In this document: positions 45,415 to 54,603 of the stretch, one piece after another
Layout: each line of letters opens with the position of its first letter
Numbering within the stretch: the first letter of the stretch is position 1
Assembly (NCBI GenBank): GCA_963747775.1
Contig: CAVVGT010000001.1
Span: forward strand, 186,001 to 250,000
Length of the DNA stretch: 64,000 nt
Source of the DNA: JAGVSZ01 sp963747775
Lineage (GTDB): Bacteria > Pseudomonadota > Gammaproteobacteria > Burkholderiales > SG8-39
Direction of reading: 5' to 3'
Position numbers and translations under genes: made by a program
The notes under the pieces: generated by a model
Databases searched by the model: none
What the model saw: only the letters and a program-made list of their open reading frames with translations
What the model was told of the DNA's origin: nothing

Positions 45415-46414
45415 GGTCGCGCTGCGTGCGCGAGGCGTTCGCGCGGGTGTACGCCTCGTAGGCGGTGACGATGCGTGCGACGAGCGGGTGCCGCACGACG
45501 TCCTCGGCGCCGAACTCGGTGAAGGCGATGCCGCGCACTCCGGCCAGGATCCGCCGCGCCTCGATCAGCCCGCTGCGCTGGCCGCGCGCGAGGTCGATCT
45601 GCGTGACGTCGCCGGTAATGACGGCCTTCGTGCCGAAGCCGATGCGCGTGAGGAACATCTTCATCTGCTCCGGGGTGGTGTTCTGCGCCTCGTCGAGGAT
45701 GATGAACGAGTGGTTCAGCGTGCGCCCGCGCATGTAGGCGAGCGGCGCGATCTCGATCGCGCCGCGCTCGAACATGCGCTGCACCTTGTCGAATCCCATC
45801 AGGTCGTAGAGCGCGTCGTACAGCGGCCGCAGGTACGGATCGACCTTCTGCGCGAAGTCGCCCGGGAGGAACCCGAGGCGCTCGCCCGCCTCGACCGCCG
45901 GCCGCACCAGCACGATGCGCTTGACCGCGTCGCGCTCGAGCGCGTCCACGGCGCAGGCGACCGCGAGGTAGGTCTTGCCGGTGCCGGCCGGGCCGACGCC
46001 GAAGGTCACGTCGTGGCCGAAGATGTCGCGAAGGTAGTCGCGCTGGTGCGGCGTGCGCCCGTGCAGGTCGGCGCGCCGCGTCTGCAGCACCGGCTGCTCG
46101 GACTCGTCGCGTTCGCGCGGACCTTGCGCCTCGATGAGGCCGAGCTGGATGTCGTCGACCGTGAGCTCGCGCTTCGCCTGCGCGTAGAACTTTTCCAGCA
46201 GCTCGACCGCGCGCGCCGTACGCTCGGCGTCGCCGCGCACGGTGAAACGGTCGCCGCGGCGCGCGATCGTCACCTCGAGCGCGATCTCGATCTGGCGCAG
46301 GTTCTCGTCGAGCGCGCCGCACAGGTTCGCGAGGCGCTGGTTATCCGGGGGCGCGAGCGTCAGCTCGACGGACTTCGGTTTCAAGGCAGATCGGGGAGGC
46401 CGGGGGTCGCCCAT
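45401..46414 (-). CDS. ybeZ: PhoH-like (YbeZ) ATPase
   Basis: A 337-residue P-loop ATPase. Walker A is GPAGTGKTYLAVA, Walker B IILDEAQNTT, then RIGFGTKAVITGDVTQIDL, all hallmarks of PhoH. The N-terminal region (VELTLAPPDNQRLANLCGAL) is the KH-like part of YbeZ proteins. It acts with YbeY in rRNA metabolism. Start at 46414, 8 bp downstream of the miaB stop; an open frame extends upstream but overlaps miaB. Confidence 0.93.
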   Translation of the reverse strand: MGDPRPPRSALKPKSVELTLAPPDNQRLANLCGALDENLRQIEIALEVTIARRGDRFTVRGDAERTARAVELLEKFYAQAKRELTVDDIQLGLIEAQGPRERDESEQPVLQTRRADLHGRTPHQRDYLRDIFGHDVTFGVGPAGTGKTYLAVACAVDALERDAVKRIVLVRPAVEAGERLGFLPGDFAQKVDPYLRPLYDALYDLMGFDKVQRMFERGAIEIAPLAYMRGRTLNHSFIILDEAQNTTPEQMKMFLTRIGFGTKAVITGDVTQIDLARGQRSGLIEARRILAGVRGIAFTEFGAEDVVRHPLVARIVTAYEAYTRANASRTQRDRDEG

Positions 46415-46421
46415 TCGGACG

Positions 46422-47780
46422 CTAGGATGCCACTGCTGCCGGCGGCGCGTGCTCGACCCCGCGGGCCGCCCCGCGCAGGCTGTGCGCCAGCGCGCGCTCG
46501 ACGACCACGTCGACAAACTCGCCGATCAAGCGCCGCGGTCCGGCGAAGTTGATCACGCGGTTGTTTGCGGTGCGGCCGGCGAGCTCGTTCGGATCCCGCT
46601 TGGCGGGGCTCTCGACGAGCACCCGCTGCACGGTACCCACCATCGACTCGTCGATGGCGCGCGCGTGCGCGTCGAGCAGGACCTGCAGGCGGTGCAGCCG
46701 CGCGACCTTTTCCGCCGGCGCCGTGTCGTCGGCGAACTCCGCGGCCGGCGTGCCCGGCCGGCGGCTGTAGACGAACGAGTAAGAAGCGTCGAAGCCAAGG
46801 TCGGCGACGAGCTTCAGGGTCTGCGCGAAGTCCGCCTCGGTCTCGCCGGGGAAGCCGACGATGAAGTCGGACGAGATCGAGATCCCCGGGCGCGCGTCCC
46901 GCAGCCGCCGGATGATCGACTTGTACTCGAGCGCGGTGTAGCCGCGCTTCATCGCCGCGAGCACGCGATCCGAGCCCGATTGCACCGGCAGATGGACGTG
47001 CGGCGCGAGCCGGGCGAGCCGCGCGTGGGCATCGACGAGGCGCTGCGTGAACTCCTTCGGATGCGAGGTGGTATACCGGATGCGCTCGAGGCCCGGAATC
47101 TCCGCCACGTACTCGAGGAGCAGGGCGAAATCGGCAGTTTCGCCCTCGGCCATTGCGCCGCGGTACGCGTTGACGTTCTGCCCGAGCAGCGTCACCTCCT
47201 TCACGCCGCGGTCGGCGAGATCGGCGACCTCGGTCAGCACGTCGTCGAACGGCCGCGACACTTCTTCGCCGCGGGTATAGGGCACGACGCAGAAGCTGCA
47301 GTACTTGCTGCAGCCCTCCATGACCGACACGGATGCGCTCGGGCCGACGACGCGCGCCGGCGGCAGCGCGTCGAACTTCTCGATCTCGGGGAAGGAAACG
47401 TCCACCTGCGGCGTGCCGGAGCGCCGCCGCGCCGCGATCAGCTCGGGCAGGCGATGCAGGGTTTGCGGGCCGAACACGAGATCGACGAACGGTGCGCGTG
47501 CGACGATCGCTCTGCCTTCCTGGCTCGCGACGCAGCCGCCCACGCCGATGAGGAGGTCCGGATTCGCGCGTTTGAGGTGCCGGACCGTGCCGAGATCGCT
47601 GAACACCTTCTCCTGCGCCTTCTCGCGCACCGAGCAGGTGTTGAAGAGGATCACGTCGGCTTCCTCGGGTGCGGCGACGAGCTCGTACCCGTCGGCGGCG
47701 GCCAGCAGGTCGGCCATCTTGTCCGAGTCGTACTCGTTCATCTGGCAGCCGAACGTGCGGATGTAGACGCGGCGAGTCAC
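46422..47780 (-). CDS. miaB: tRNA-2-methylthio-N6-dimethylallyladenosine synthase
   Basis: A 452-residue radical-SAM methylthiotransferase. The N-terminal UPF0004 domain ligates one Fe-S cluster through Cys in TFGCQMN, FNTCSVRE and GVGGCVASQ; the radical-SAM cluster is GCSKYCSFCVVPYTRG; a C-terminal TRAM domain ends the protein. It methylthiolates i6A37 of tRNA. First gene of the miaB-phoH-ybeY-corC-lnt run. Confidence 0.96.
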   Translation of the reverse strand: MTRRVYIRTFGCQMNEYDSDKMADLLAAADGYELVAAPEEADVILFNTCSVREKAQEKVFSDLGTVRHLKRANPDLLIGVGGCVASQEGRAIVARAPFVDLVFGPQTLHRLPELIAARRRSGTPQVDVSFPEIEKFDALPPARVVGPSASVSVMEGCSKYCSFCVVPYTRGEEVSRPFDDVLTEVADLADRGVKEVTLLGQNVNAYRGAMAEGETADFALLLEYVAEIPGLERIRYTTSHPKEFTQRLVDAHARLARLAPHVHLPVQSGSDRVLAAMKRGYTALEYKSIIRRLRDARPGISISSDFIVGFPGETEADFAQTLKLVADLGFDASYSFVYSRRPGTPAAEFADDTAPAEKVARLHRLQVLLDAHARAIDESMVGTVQRVLVESPAKRDPNELAGRTANNRVINFAGPRRLIGEFVDVVVERALAHSLRGAARGVEHAPPAAVAS

Positions 47781-47834
47781 GGTGCTTTCGGGGCTGTCGA
47801 CCGAGCCCGCATCGCTACGGCAGGAGGCGGCCTG

Positions 47835-48323
47835 CTATTGGTTCGTGGACTGACCCGGGCCCGGCGGGATGATCGTGCTCGGCGGTTGCTCGCCCGGCCG
47901 CAGCCCGATCCGGCTCGCCGGCTGGTTGCCGAGCATCTGGTCGACCGAACGGCCCTGCTCGGGGGACGTGCTCCAGGGAAGCGCCGGGGCGGCGAACTTG
48001 TCCGGTTGCGCGGCTTCCTGCGCGCTGAGGATCCATGCCCGGAAGAGGTTCCCGCCACCGTCCAGCTGGTACTTCACCAGGGCGTTCGGCGGGAGTTGCG
48101 TCGGCAGGACCAGCAGGTTGTTGGCACCGCGGATCTGCGCGCCGGGAGCGAGCTTGATCTGCTTGCCGTCGAGGGAAACGACATTCTCCTGGACGAACGA
48201 GAGATAGCCCCGCCGCGCGTCCTCCGGCAGCGTTCTCACGCTCAGTTGCGCCGACACCGCAGCCGCAGCGAGTCCGAGGACGATCGCGGCGAAAAGGTGA
48301 GGCAATTGGCGACATGACGACAT
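47835..48323 (-). CDS. Secreted hypothetical protein
   Basis: A 162-residue protein that I do not recognise. The signal peptide MSSCRQLPHLFAAIVLGLAA ends near AVSAQ. The mature part has an SH3/OB-like beta-rich segment (NVVSLDGKQIKLAPGAQIRG, LPPNALVKYQLDGGGNLFRA) and a Pro-rich disordered tail (PSTIIPPGPGQSTNQ). It is 54 bp upstream of miaB on the same strand and is probably periplasmic. Confidence 0.75.
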   Translation of the reverse strand: MSSCRQLPHLFAAIVLGLAAAAVSAQLSVRTLPEDARRGYLSFVQENVVSLDGKQIKLAPGAQIRGANNLLVLPTQLPPNALVKYQLDGGGNLFRAWILSAQEAAQPDKFAAPALPWSTSPEQGRSVDQMLGNQPASRIGLRPGEQPPSTIIPPGPGQSTNQ

Positions 48324-49102
48324 GGGCCGAATCCTTTGATCTTGCGACATTCTAGGCCAGATGCGGAACCCGGTTAAACGCCTGTGCTCGGGGACCTGAT
48401 CAGCGCGGCATTTCCGCCAGCACTTCTCCGAGAGAGCCCCGATCTTCAGCGGCCAAGCTCGCTGGGCCGGTAGAAGCGGCCCGCATCCACGGCAAGGCAT
48501 GTGCCATCGGACCCGATCCATCACCACAAACGTGCACAGCGTCACACAAGAGGGGAGGGCAATAGCCCCGTCCGTTCGGGGAGTCCCCATGACGCCGGCG
48601 GAGTTGGTCCTCGAGCTTGACTGAATGGCATCGTTGCCCTGGTGACGCGATGTCTGTCGCCGAGGAGCGACAGATGCGAAATGCCATCGAATGGGGACGC
48701 CCGACCCGGGCAACTCGTCCACCACCCTTGCTCCGCTAGAGACGCCGTGCAGTGCCGACGCGCGTGATTTATGCACGGGCGGGCGAGCACCCCGGGGCGG
48801 CACTGTGGTACTTTTGCCGTCAAGCGGTTAGGAGGTCCGACAACATCCGCTCCAGGTGCGCCGTACCCTGCGAGCGAGGGCCGATAAGTCTGCTTCACTG
48901 TCCCTGAGGATGGCGCGCCCCGTGAGGCGAAGCTGCCCGCGTAATCACAACATGGCGCTCGCCGATTGACTCACGGGTGATCTCCTCGCGAATGCGAGAC
49001 CTCGTTCGCTTAGGCTTAGTTCCTGTGTCGATCGCTCATATGAACCAACAGTCCACCATAGCGCAGAGACGCCTCGTCGCTGCTGGCAGGAACGAATGCG
49101 CA
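48324..49102. other. Long intergenic region before the type II secretion operon
   Basis: About 780 bp with noticeably lower GC and no supported gene. Open frames exist on the minus strand (for example 48400-48687 and 48542-48898) but their translations are rich in Cys, Trp, His and Pro with no family resemblance, codon bias or ribosome binding site. It may be decayed foreign DNA, a structured leader, or simply the promoter region of gspG. A TTGACT hexamer sits at 48966 but has no good -10 partner. Confidence 0.5.
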
Positions 49103-49543
49103 ATGCCTCGCGCAAAGTCCAAGGATCCGCGCAGCCGCAGCAGCGGGTTCACTCTGATCGAGGTCATGGTCGTCGTCGTCATTCTTGGCTTGCTTGCCGC
49201 GATCATCGTGCCCAAGGTGATGAGCCGCCCCGATGAGGCGCGCGCAGTCGCCGCGAAAGCTGATATTGCCGCTATCACGCAGGCGCTCAAGCTGTATCGG
49301 CTCGACAACACCATCTATCCGAGCACCGAGCAAGGGCTTGCGGCGCTCGTTCAGCGCCCGACCACCCAGCCCGCGCCGTTGAATTGGAAGCAGGGTGGTT
49401 ATCTCGATCGAGTGCCGAAGGACCCGTGGGGCCGCGAGTACCTTTACCTCAACCCCGGCACACGGACCGAAATCGACGTGTTCAGTCTCGGCGCGGACGG
49501 CCAAGCGGGCGGAGAGGGCAGCAATGCGGACGTTTACAACTGA
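49103..49543 (+). CDS. gspG: Type II secretion major pseudopilin GspG
   Basis: A 146-residue pseudopilin. The prepilin peptidase site is SSG/FTLIE at G15-F16 with Glu at +5 (E20), followed by the hydrophobic helix VMVVVVILGLLAAIIVP. TEQGLAALVQRP and VPKDPWGREYLYLNPG are the GspG signatures; DVFSLGADGQAGGEG forms the calcium-binding loop. An AGGAA ribosome binding site lies 9 bp before the ATG. First gene of a G-H-I-J-K-L-M-N-C-D-E-F operon. Confidence 0.95.
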   Translation: MPRAKSKDPRSRSSGFTLIEVMVVVVILGLLAAIIVPKVMSRPDEARAVAAKADIAAITQALKLYRLDNTIYPSTEQGLAALVQRPTTQPAPLNWKQGGYLDRVPKDPWGREYLYLNPGTRTEIDVFSLGADGQAGGEGSNADVYN

Positions 49544-49606
49544 GCCCTCGACTGCGGGCGCGGCCGGAGCTTGCCCCTCCGCGCCACAGGCGGCGTGACG
49601 ACGCCG

Positions 49607-50110
49607 ATGCGTCTGCGTCAGCCCTGCGCCCCTGCGGGCCGTGTTGGCGGGTTCACGCTCCTCGAGCTCTTGGTCGTGCTCATCATCCTGGCGGCCATGG
49701 TATCGCTGGTGGGCGTTAATCTCGCGCCTGATGCGCGCCAAAAGCTGCGAGAAGAGGCGTCCCGGCTAGCCGTGTTGCTGGGGCACGCGCGCGACGAAGC
49801 GATTACTACGGGTATACCGATGGCGTGGCAAGGTACCGACGAGGGCTATCGGTTCGTACGCCGCGCCGCCGATCGCACTTGGCAACCGGTCGTTTCCGAC
49901 GATGCGCTGCGTGCCCGGACGCTCCCGGCTGGGGTGAGCTTTGCGCAGATCGACGTGACGATGCAGAACCCCGGGACAGCACCGGTGATTGTCCTCTCTC
50001 CGAACGGCATCATCGAGCCGTTTCGCATCACGCTTGCGAACGGCGAGTATCGGGTGAGCGTGAGCTCCGATGGCTTCGGTGCACCGGTCCTCGAGGATGG
50101 CGGGCGGTGA
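49607..50110 (+). CDS. gspH: Type II secretion minor pseudopilin GspH
   Basis: A 167-residue protein with prepilin site VGG/FTLLE (G15-F16, E20) and hydrophobic helix LLVVLIILAAMVSLVGV. The globular part (LAVLLGHARDEAITTGIPMA) matches GspH. The start could be the GTG at 49595 or the ATG at 49607; the latter gives a normal short leader. Minor pseudopilins form the tip of the type II secretion pseudopilus. Confidence 0.9.
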   Translation: MRLRQPCAPAGRVGGFTLLELLVVLIILAAMVSLVGVNLAPDARQKLREEASRLAVLLGHARDEAITTGIPMAWQGTDEGYRFVRRAADRTWQPVVSDDALRARTLPAGVSFAQIDVTMQNPGTAPVIVLSPNGIIEPFRITLANGEYRVSVSSDGFGAPVLEDGGR

Positions 50111-50116
50111 CGAACG

Positions 50117-50491
50117 ATGAGCGCGCTCGGTCCGCGAGGATTCACGCTGATCGAGGTGCTGGTCGCACTCGCCATCCTTGCCGTCGCGCTCGCGGCTGGG
50201 GTGCGTGCAACGGGTTCGGCAGCAGACAGCACGCGCGAGCTCAAGGAGAGGCTTGTGGCGACGTGGATCGCGCAAAACCGGCTCGCGGAATATGCCGTGC
50301 GCCCGTTGTTCCCTGATGCCGGCGCGCGTCAGGGCAGCGCAGAGCAGGCCGGCATGCAGTTTACTTGGCAGGAGACGGTGAGCCAGACGCCGAATCCTCG
50401 TTTCCGTCGCGTGGAGGTGCGAGTGTTTCCGGCTAGCGCGCCGAACCACGTCGTCGCGACGCTGGTCGGCTACGTGGTGCGGAGCGATTGA
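50117..50491 (+). CDS. gspI: Type II secretion minor pseudopilin GspI
   Basis: A 124-residue protein, MSALGPRG/FTLIEVLVALA with E13 at +5. QNRLAEYAVRPLFPDAG and FTWQETVSQTPNPRFRRVEV are GspI-type. Six bases after gspH and immediately before gspJ. Tip component of the pseudopilus with GspJ and GspK. Confidence 0.92.
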   Translation: MSALGPRGFTLIEVLVALAILAVALAAGVRATGSAADSTRELKERLVATWIAQNRLAEYAVRPLFPDAGARQGSAEQAGMQFTWQETVSQTPNPRFRRVEVRVFPASAPNHVVATLVGYVVRSD

Positions 50492-50492
50492 C

Positions 50493-51134
50493 ATGCGTGC
50501 GTCAAGTGGCCGCGCGATTCCGAGCCGGGGGTTTACGCTCCTTGAGATGCTGGTCGCCGTCGCGATCTTCGGGGTGCTGTCGGGAATGGCATACCGCGCG
50601 CTCACGGTCGTCTTGGACAGCCGTGACCGCATCGAGCTCGAGACGCGCAAGTGGCGCGAGCTGGCGCTCTTTTTCACCCGACTCGAGCAGGACGTCACGG
50701 CCATCGCGCCGCGACCGATTCGCGACGGCCAAGGAGCGCGCTCGCCGGCGGTCGTCGGCAACTCGACGAGCGCTGTGAGCAACGACGCCGCGCTCATCCT
50801 GACGCGCACCGGCTTCGCGATGGAGCCGGGCGGCGTGGCGCCGCCGCAACGGCTCGGATACCGACTCCGTGCGGGCGTCCTCGAGTTGCTCTCCTGGAAC
50901 GGCCTCGACCAGAGCCCGCAGGCCGCACCGCGTGTCAGCGCGCTGTTGCGCGAGATCACCGCTTTGGATCTTCGCTACCTCGACCGCCGGGGGCAGTGGT
51001 CCCTCAACTGGCCGCGAGCCGACGCCACGGCGGCCGTGACTGCAATTCCGGCCGGCATCGAGGTGAGCCTGACCCTGGCTTCGGGTCAGCGCATCACGCG
51101 CCTCCTCCCGACGGCTGCGAGGTTGCCGGAATGA
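50493..51134 (+). CDS. gspJ: Type II secretion minor pseudopilin GspJ
   Basis: A 213-residue protein with prepilin site SRG/FTLLE (G13-F14, E18) and helix MLVAVAIFGVLSGMAYRAL. ELALFFTRLEQDVTAIAPRP is the conserved GspJ segment. It overlaps gspK by 4 bp (ATGA). Confidence 0.92.
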   Translation: MRASSGRAIPSRGFTLLEMLVAVAIFGVLSGMAYRALTVVLDSRDRIELETRKWRELALFFTRLEQDVTAIAPRPIRDGQGARSPAVVGNSTSAVSNDAALILTRTGFAMEPGGVAPPQRLGYRLRAGVLELLSWNGLDQSPQAAPRVSALLREITALDLRYLDRRGQWSLNWPRADATAAVTAIPAGIEVSLTLASGQRITRLLPTAARLPE

Positions 51135-52054
51135 GGCCCCGGAGAGCCCAGAGCGGAGTAGCTGTGATCGTAGCAGTGTTGGTCGTCGCGCTCGCGACGA
51201 GCGTCGCCATGTACCTGCTGTGGCAGCAATCCCTCTGGATGCGCCAGATCGAGAATCTCACCGCTCGCGCTCAGGGCGACGCGCTCGCTCGTGGCGCTGC
51301 GGCGTGGGCGGCCGCGATCCTAGCCGAGGACGACCCTGCGATCGATCACCTCGGCGAACTCTGGGCGCGCCGAATGCCGGCGTTCTCGGCCGAGGCCGCC
51401 GAGCTCGTGGGTATCGTCACCGACGAACAAAGCAAGTTCAACGTCAACAACCTCGCTCGAGAGGGCGGCGTGGCTCCTCAGGACCTGGTCGCTTTTCAGC
51501 GGCTCTTGACGGCCGTGGGTCTACCCGTCGGGTTAGCCGAAGCGGTGGTCGACTGGTTGGACGTCGACGATGACGTGATGGCGCCAAACGGGGCAGAGGA
51601 TCCTTACTACCTCGCGCTCGACCCGCCTTACCGGGCTGCAAACCATCGCGTGATCGACATCGCTGAGCTTGCGCGCGTGAAGGGTTTCAATGCCGGTATC
51701 CTGGTTCGGCTGGCGCCGTTCGTCACGGCGTTACCGGAGGACACGACTGTCAACGTCAACACGGCGCCTGCGCAGGTGCTGCAGGCCCTAGTGCCCGGGC
51801 TCAGTGCCGAGGACGCAACGCGGCTCGTGGAGGTGCGCACGAAGCGTCCGTTCGCGAGCCGGGACGACTTTCTGAAGGCGCTGACTCAGCGGCCGTCGGC
51901 CCCGATCGACGCGCAGATCGACATCAAGAGCCGGTTCTTCAGTGCCGAGGCGACCGTACGCCTCGGTCGCGTCGTCGCGGGCTATCGCGCGCTGCTTCGC
52001 CGCAGCGAGCGCGGCCTTCCCGCGGCGATCTCGCTCTCGCAGGTTGCGATCTGA
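51131..52054 (+). CDS. gspK: Type II secretion minor pseudopilin GspK
   Basis: A 307-residue protein. The leader RRAQSG/VAVIVAVLVVALAT lacks the +5 Glu found in other pseudopilins, as is characteristic of GspK. DEQSKFNVNNLAREGG and VNVNTAPAQVLQALVPGLSA (helix-hairpin-helix-like SAM region) are family marks. It caps the pseudopilus tip with GspI and GspJ. Confidence 0.93.
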   Translation: MRPRRAQSGVAVIVAVLVVALATSVAMYLLWQQSLWMRQIENLTARAQGDALARGAAAWAAAILAEDDPAIDHLGELWARRMPAFSAEAAELVGIVTDEQSKFNVNNLAREGGVAPQDLVAFQRLLTAVGLPVGLAEAVVDWLDVDDDVMAPNGAEDPYYLALDPPYRAANHRVIDIAELARVKGFNAGILVRLAPFVTALPEDTTVNVNTAPAQVLQALVPGLSAEDATRLVEVRTKRPFASRDDFLKALTQRPSAPIDAQIDIKSRFFSAEATVRLGRVVAGYRALLRRSERGLPAAISLSQVAI

Positions 52055-52062
52055 GGTCCCGG

Positions 52063-53319
52063 ATGGCGAGGCGCGAGACGGACCGGGTTCTCCAGATCCA
52101 TCTTTCCGAGCGGTTCGGCGATCTGCTCGCCCTCGATGTGCCGGTCCGCTGGACGGTGCGGACACCCCGCCGTGTCGTATCTGGAGTGGCGCCCCTCGCC
52201 AAGCTGCCGCGCGCTGGCGAGGTGATCGTCGTCTTGCCGGTAGCGCGCGTTGGGTTCGTGCGCGCTCAGTTGCCGGCCGGGCCGCCTGCCAAGCTCGCCA
52301 AGCTCGCGCCGTTCGCCATCGAGGATCTGATCGTCTCTGCTCCCGAGGACATCCACGCCGCCGTGCTGGGCGACGCGCGCGACGGCGCGCATCTGATTGC
52401 GGTGCTCGATCGGGAATGGCTTACATCGGCCGTCCGCGTGCTGGAGGAGGCAGGGTTTGCCCCGGACCGCGCGATCGTCGAGAGCGCGCTCGTCGATGGC
52501 GAGCCAGGCATTTGGACGGTGATCTGGTCGGGGCGAGGAGGGTTCGCAGTGCCCGACGGGATCGAGGCGATCATGCTCGACAGGTCGGTAGACGGTCGGC
52601 CGCCGCTCGCGCTGAAGCTTGCTGCCGATGAGCGACGGGTGCGGGACACGGGGCCTCGTGCGGTGCGGGTACTGTTCGCAGACGAGGACGATTCGGTCGA
52701 CGTCGCCAAATGGAGCGAGTCGCTGCACGTTCCGGTGACCGTGGGCGGGCAGTGGGAACCGGAGAAGGTCGACGCGCGCACGGCCGCATGTCCCGATCTT
52801 CTGCCCAGCGCCTACGGCGGCACGTGGAAGAGCAGTGAATGGCTTACGCGTCTCAAGCCCGCCGCGATATTGGCAGGAGCCATCCTGACGCTGAGCGCGT
52901 TCCTGACAGTCGGAGATTGGGCGCGACTCGCGTACGAGGCGCACGGCCTTCGCAGCGGCATGGAGAGCGCCTTTCGCGAGGCGTTCCCCGATGCAAAAAG
53001 CGTTGTGGATCCAGCGCTTCAAATGCGACGGAACTTCGCGGATTTGCGGCGGGCCGCCGGTGAGGCAGACGCGAGTGACCTCGTGCCGATGCTGGTAAAG
53101 CTCGCCCCCGCGCTCGCTGCGATCGGAGCGAAACCGCAGTCACTGCGATTCGACCGGGGCGAGATCGAATTGGATCTTGCTCTCGGCGCCGGCGCGCCTC
53201 GTGGGCGCGAGGAGCTTGCGAACCGGCTACACGTACCCGGGCTGAGCGTTCGCGTCGAGCGGGTGGCCGCTGGCGCCGCGGGGCCACTCGCGACGGTCCG
53301 CGTCGCCCCGGGGGCGTAG
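52063..53319 (+). CDS. gspL: Type II secretion inner-membrane protein GspL
   Basis: A 418-residue protein. A cytoplasmic actin-like domain (VGFVRAQLPAGPPAKLAKLA, FAIEDLIVSAPEDIHAAVLG) binds GspE; a membrane segment near residue 270-285 (LKPAAILAGAILTLSAFLTV) leads to a periplasmic ferredoxin-like domain (LVPMLVKLAPALAAIGAKPQ). It links the ATPase to the platform. Confidence 0.88.
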   Translation: MARRETDRVLQIHLSERFGDLLALDVPVRWTVRTPRRVVSGVAPLAKLPRAGEVIVVLPVARVGFVRAQLPAGPPAKLAKLAPFAIEDLIVSAPEDIHAAVLGDARDGAHLIAVLDREWLTSAVRVLEEAGFAPDRAIVESALVDGEPGIWTVIWSGRGGFAVPDGIEAIMLDRSVDGRPPLALKLAADERRVRDTGPRAVRVLFADEDDSVDVAKWSESLHVPVTVGGQWEPEKVDARTAACPDLLPSAYGGTWKSSEWLTRLKPAAILAGAILTLSAFLTVGDWARLAYEAHGLRSGMESAFREAFPDAKSVVDPALQMRRNFADLRRAAGEADASDLVPMLVKLAPALAAIGAKPQSLRFDRGEIELDLALGAGAPRGREELANRLHVPGLSVRVERVAAGAAGPLATVRVAPGA

Positions 53320-53320
53320 A

Positions 53321-53821
53321 ATGCTGGAACAGCTCCGCGAGTGGTGGCGGGCGCGAAACGCGAGGGAACGCTGGCTGATCGGCGGCGGGGTTGTTGTGCT
53401 CGTGGTGTCCGTGCTGTGGGCGTATGTTTGGGCGCCCATCGCTTCGGAGCGGGCGCGGTTGGTCGCGTCGCTGCCGGCACTGCGGGCCCAGGCGCAGCAC
53501 GTGGCCCAGCAAGCCGCCGAAGTGGAACGCCTTCGCACCGCTGCGCGGTCAAGGACGGAAATTGGGCCGCCACAGCGCGCGATCGAAGAAGCGATGAAAG
53601 CGGCGGGCTTCGCTGAAGGCTTTGCCGGCGTCGCCACCCTTGGTGGCGGTCGCTTCCAGGTGAGTCTAGGCGTCGTACCTTTCGACGCATTGCTGCGTGT
53701 CGTCGCGCAGCTGGCCGAGACGCACGGGCTCGCAGTGGAAACGATCGCGCTGAAGTCGACAAACGAACCCGGCAAGGTTCGCGTGGAATCATTGGTTCTG
53801 CAGGGAGCACGGAGCGGATGA
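53321..53821 (+). CDS. gspM: Type II secretion inner-membrane protein GspM
   Basis: A 166-residue bitopic protein. An N-terminal amphipathic stretch (LREWWRARNARERWLIGGG) and one transmembrane helix (VVVLVVSVLWAYVWAPIA) precede a periplasmic ferredoxin-like domain. Position directly after gspL and before gspN supports the call, since GspM sequences diverge strongly. Confidence 0.85.
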   Translation: MLEQLREWWRARNARERWLIGGGVVVLVVSVLWAYVWAPIASERARLVASLPALRAQAQHVAQQAAEVERLRTAARSRTEIGPPQRAIEEAMKAAGFAEGFAGVATLGGGRFQVSLGVVPFDALLRVVAQLAETHGLAVETIALKSTNEPGKVRVESLVLQGARSG

Positions 53822-54603
53822 GAACAGCAAGATCAGGAAGGACGGGGCTGCGCTGGTGGCATGCGTTGCTGTTCGTCGTTGCATTCGGCGCGACCATTGT
53901 GGTCATGCTGCCGGTCCATTGGGCGGCCAGTGCCCTTGAGCATGCAACCCGCGGCCGGGTGGAAATCGTCGGAGCAACGGGCAGCCCGTGGCGAGGGCAC
54001 GGAGAGCTGGTCGTGCGTATCGACGGCGGCGAAGTCGCCTTGGGCGGCGCCTCCTGGCGCTGGCTGCCCGGACGGCTCCTTGCCGGCGAGTTCGCGATGG
54101 CGCTGCATTTCGATGGGTTGGCGACCGGCGATGCAATTGTCGCGCGGCGGATCTCGGGCCTCGTTCTGCGTGATGCCCAGGTCACGCTGCCGGCCGCGGC
54201 GCTCGCCGCCCGCGTTGCGCAACTTCGCGACTGGAGCCCCGGCGGAACGCTCATATTTCGCACGCCTGCACTTGACCTCGGCCCGCGGGGCGCCGCCGGC
54301 GGCGCGGAGCTTGTGTGGACGGGCGCGTCGACTGCGTCGGCACCGCTTGGCGATTATCACTTTGTCCTTCAGGCAACGCCCGGCGCGGCGGCCCAGGTCA
54401 CGATCGACACGCTGCGCGGCCCGCTGCACTTGACTGCGGCCGGAGAAGTCGGAGCCGGAGGAGCGCTTCGGCTCCGCGGTACCGCGATGCCCGAGCCGGG
54501 CTCCCGCGATCGGCTCGGCCCGCTCCTCTTGGCGCTGGGCACCGATCGGGGTGATGGCGCGGTCGCCTTCGAAATCGCGCTGCCGCGCGGGGGGCGTGCG
54601 TGA
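53818..54603 (+). CDS. gspN: Type II secretion protein GspN
   Basis: A 261-residue inner-membrane-anchored protein. The helix WWHALLFVVAFGATIVVMLPV is followed by a beta-rich periplasmic part (GSPWRGHGELVVRIDGGEVA, ASWRWLPGRLLAGEFAMALH) typical of GspN. It overlaps gspM and gspC by 4 bp each. GspN is found mainly in species such as Burkholderia, Xanthomonas and Klebsiella and is not always essential. Confidence 0.86.
   Translation: MRTARSGRTGLRWWHALLFVVAFGATIVVMLPVHWAASALEHATRGRVEIVGATGSPWRGHGELVVRIDGGEVALGGASWRWLPGRLLAGEFAMALHFDGLATGDAIVARRISGLVLRDAQVTLPAAALAARVAQLRDWSPGGTLIFRTPALDLGPRGAAGGAELVWTGASTASAPLGDYHFVLQATPGAAAQVTIDTLRGPLHLTAAGEVGAGGALRLRGTAMPEPGSRDRLGPLLLALGTDRGDGAVAFEIALPRGGRA

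Noticed and set aside
48400..48898. Small minus-strand frames in the low-GC region
   Set aside because: No ribosome binding site, no family resemblance and Cys/Trp-rich composition unlike neighbouring proteins.
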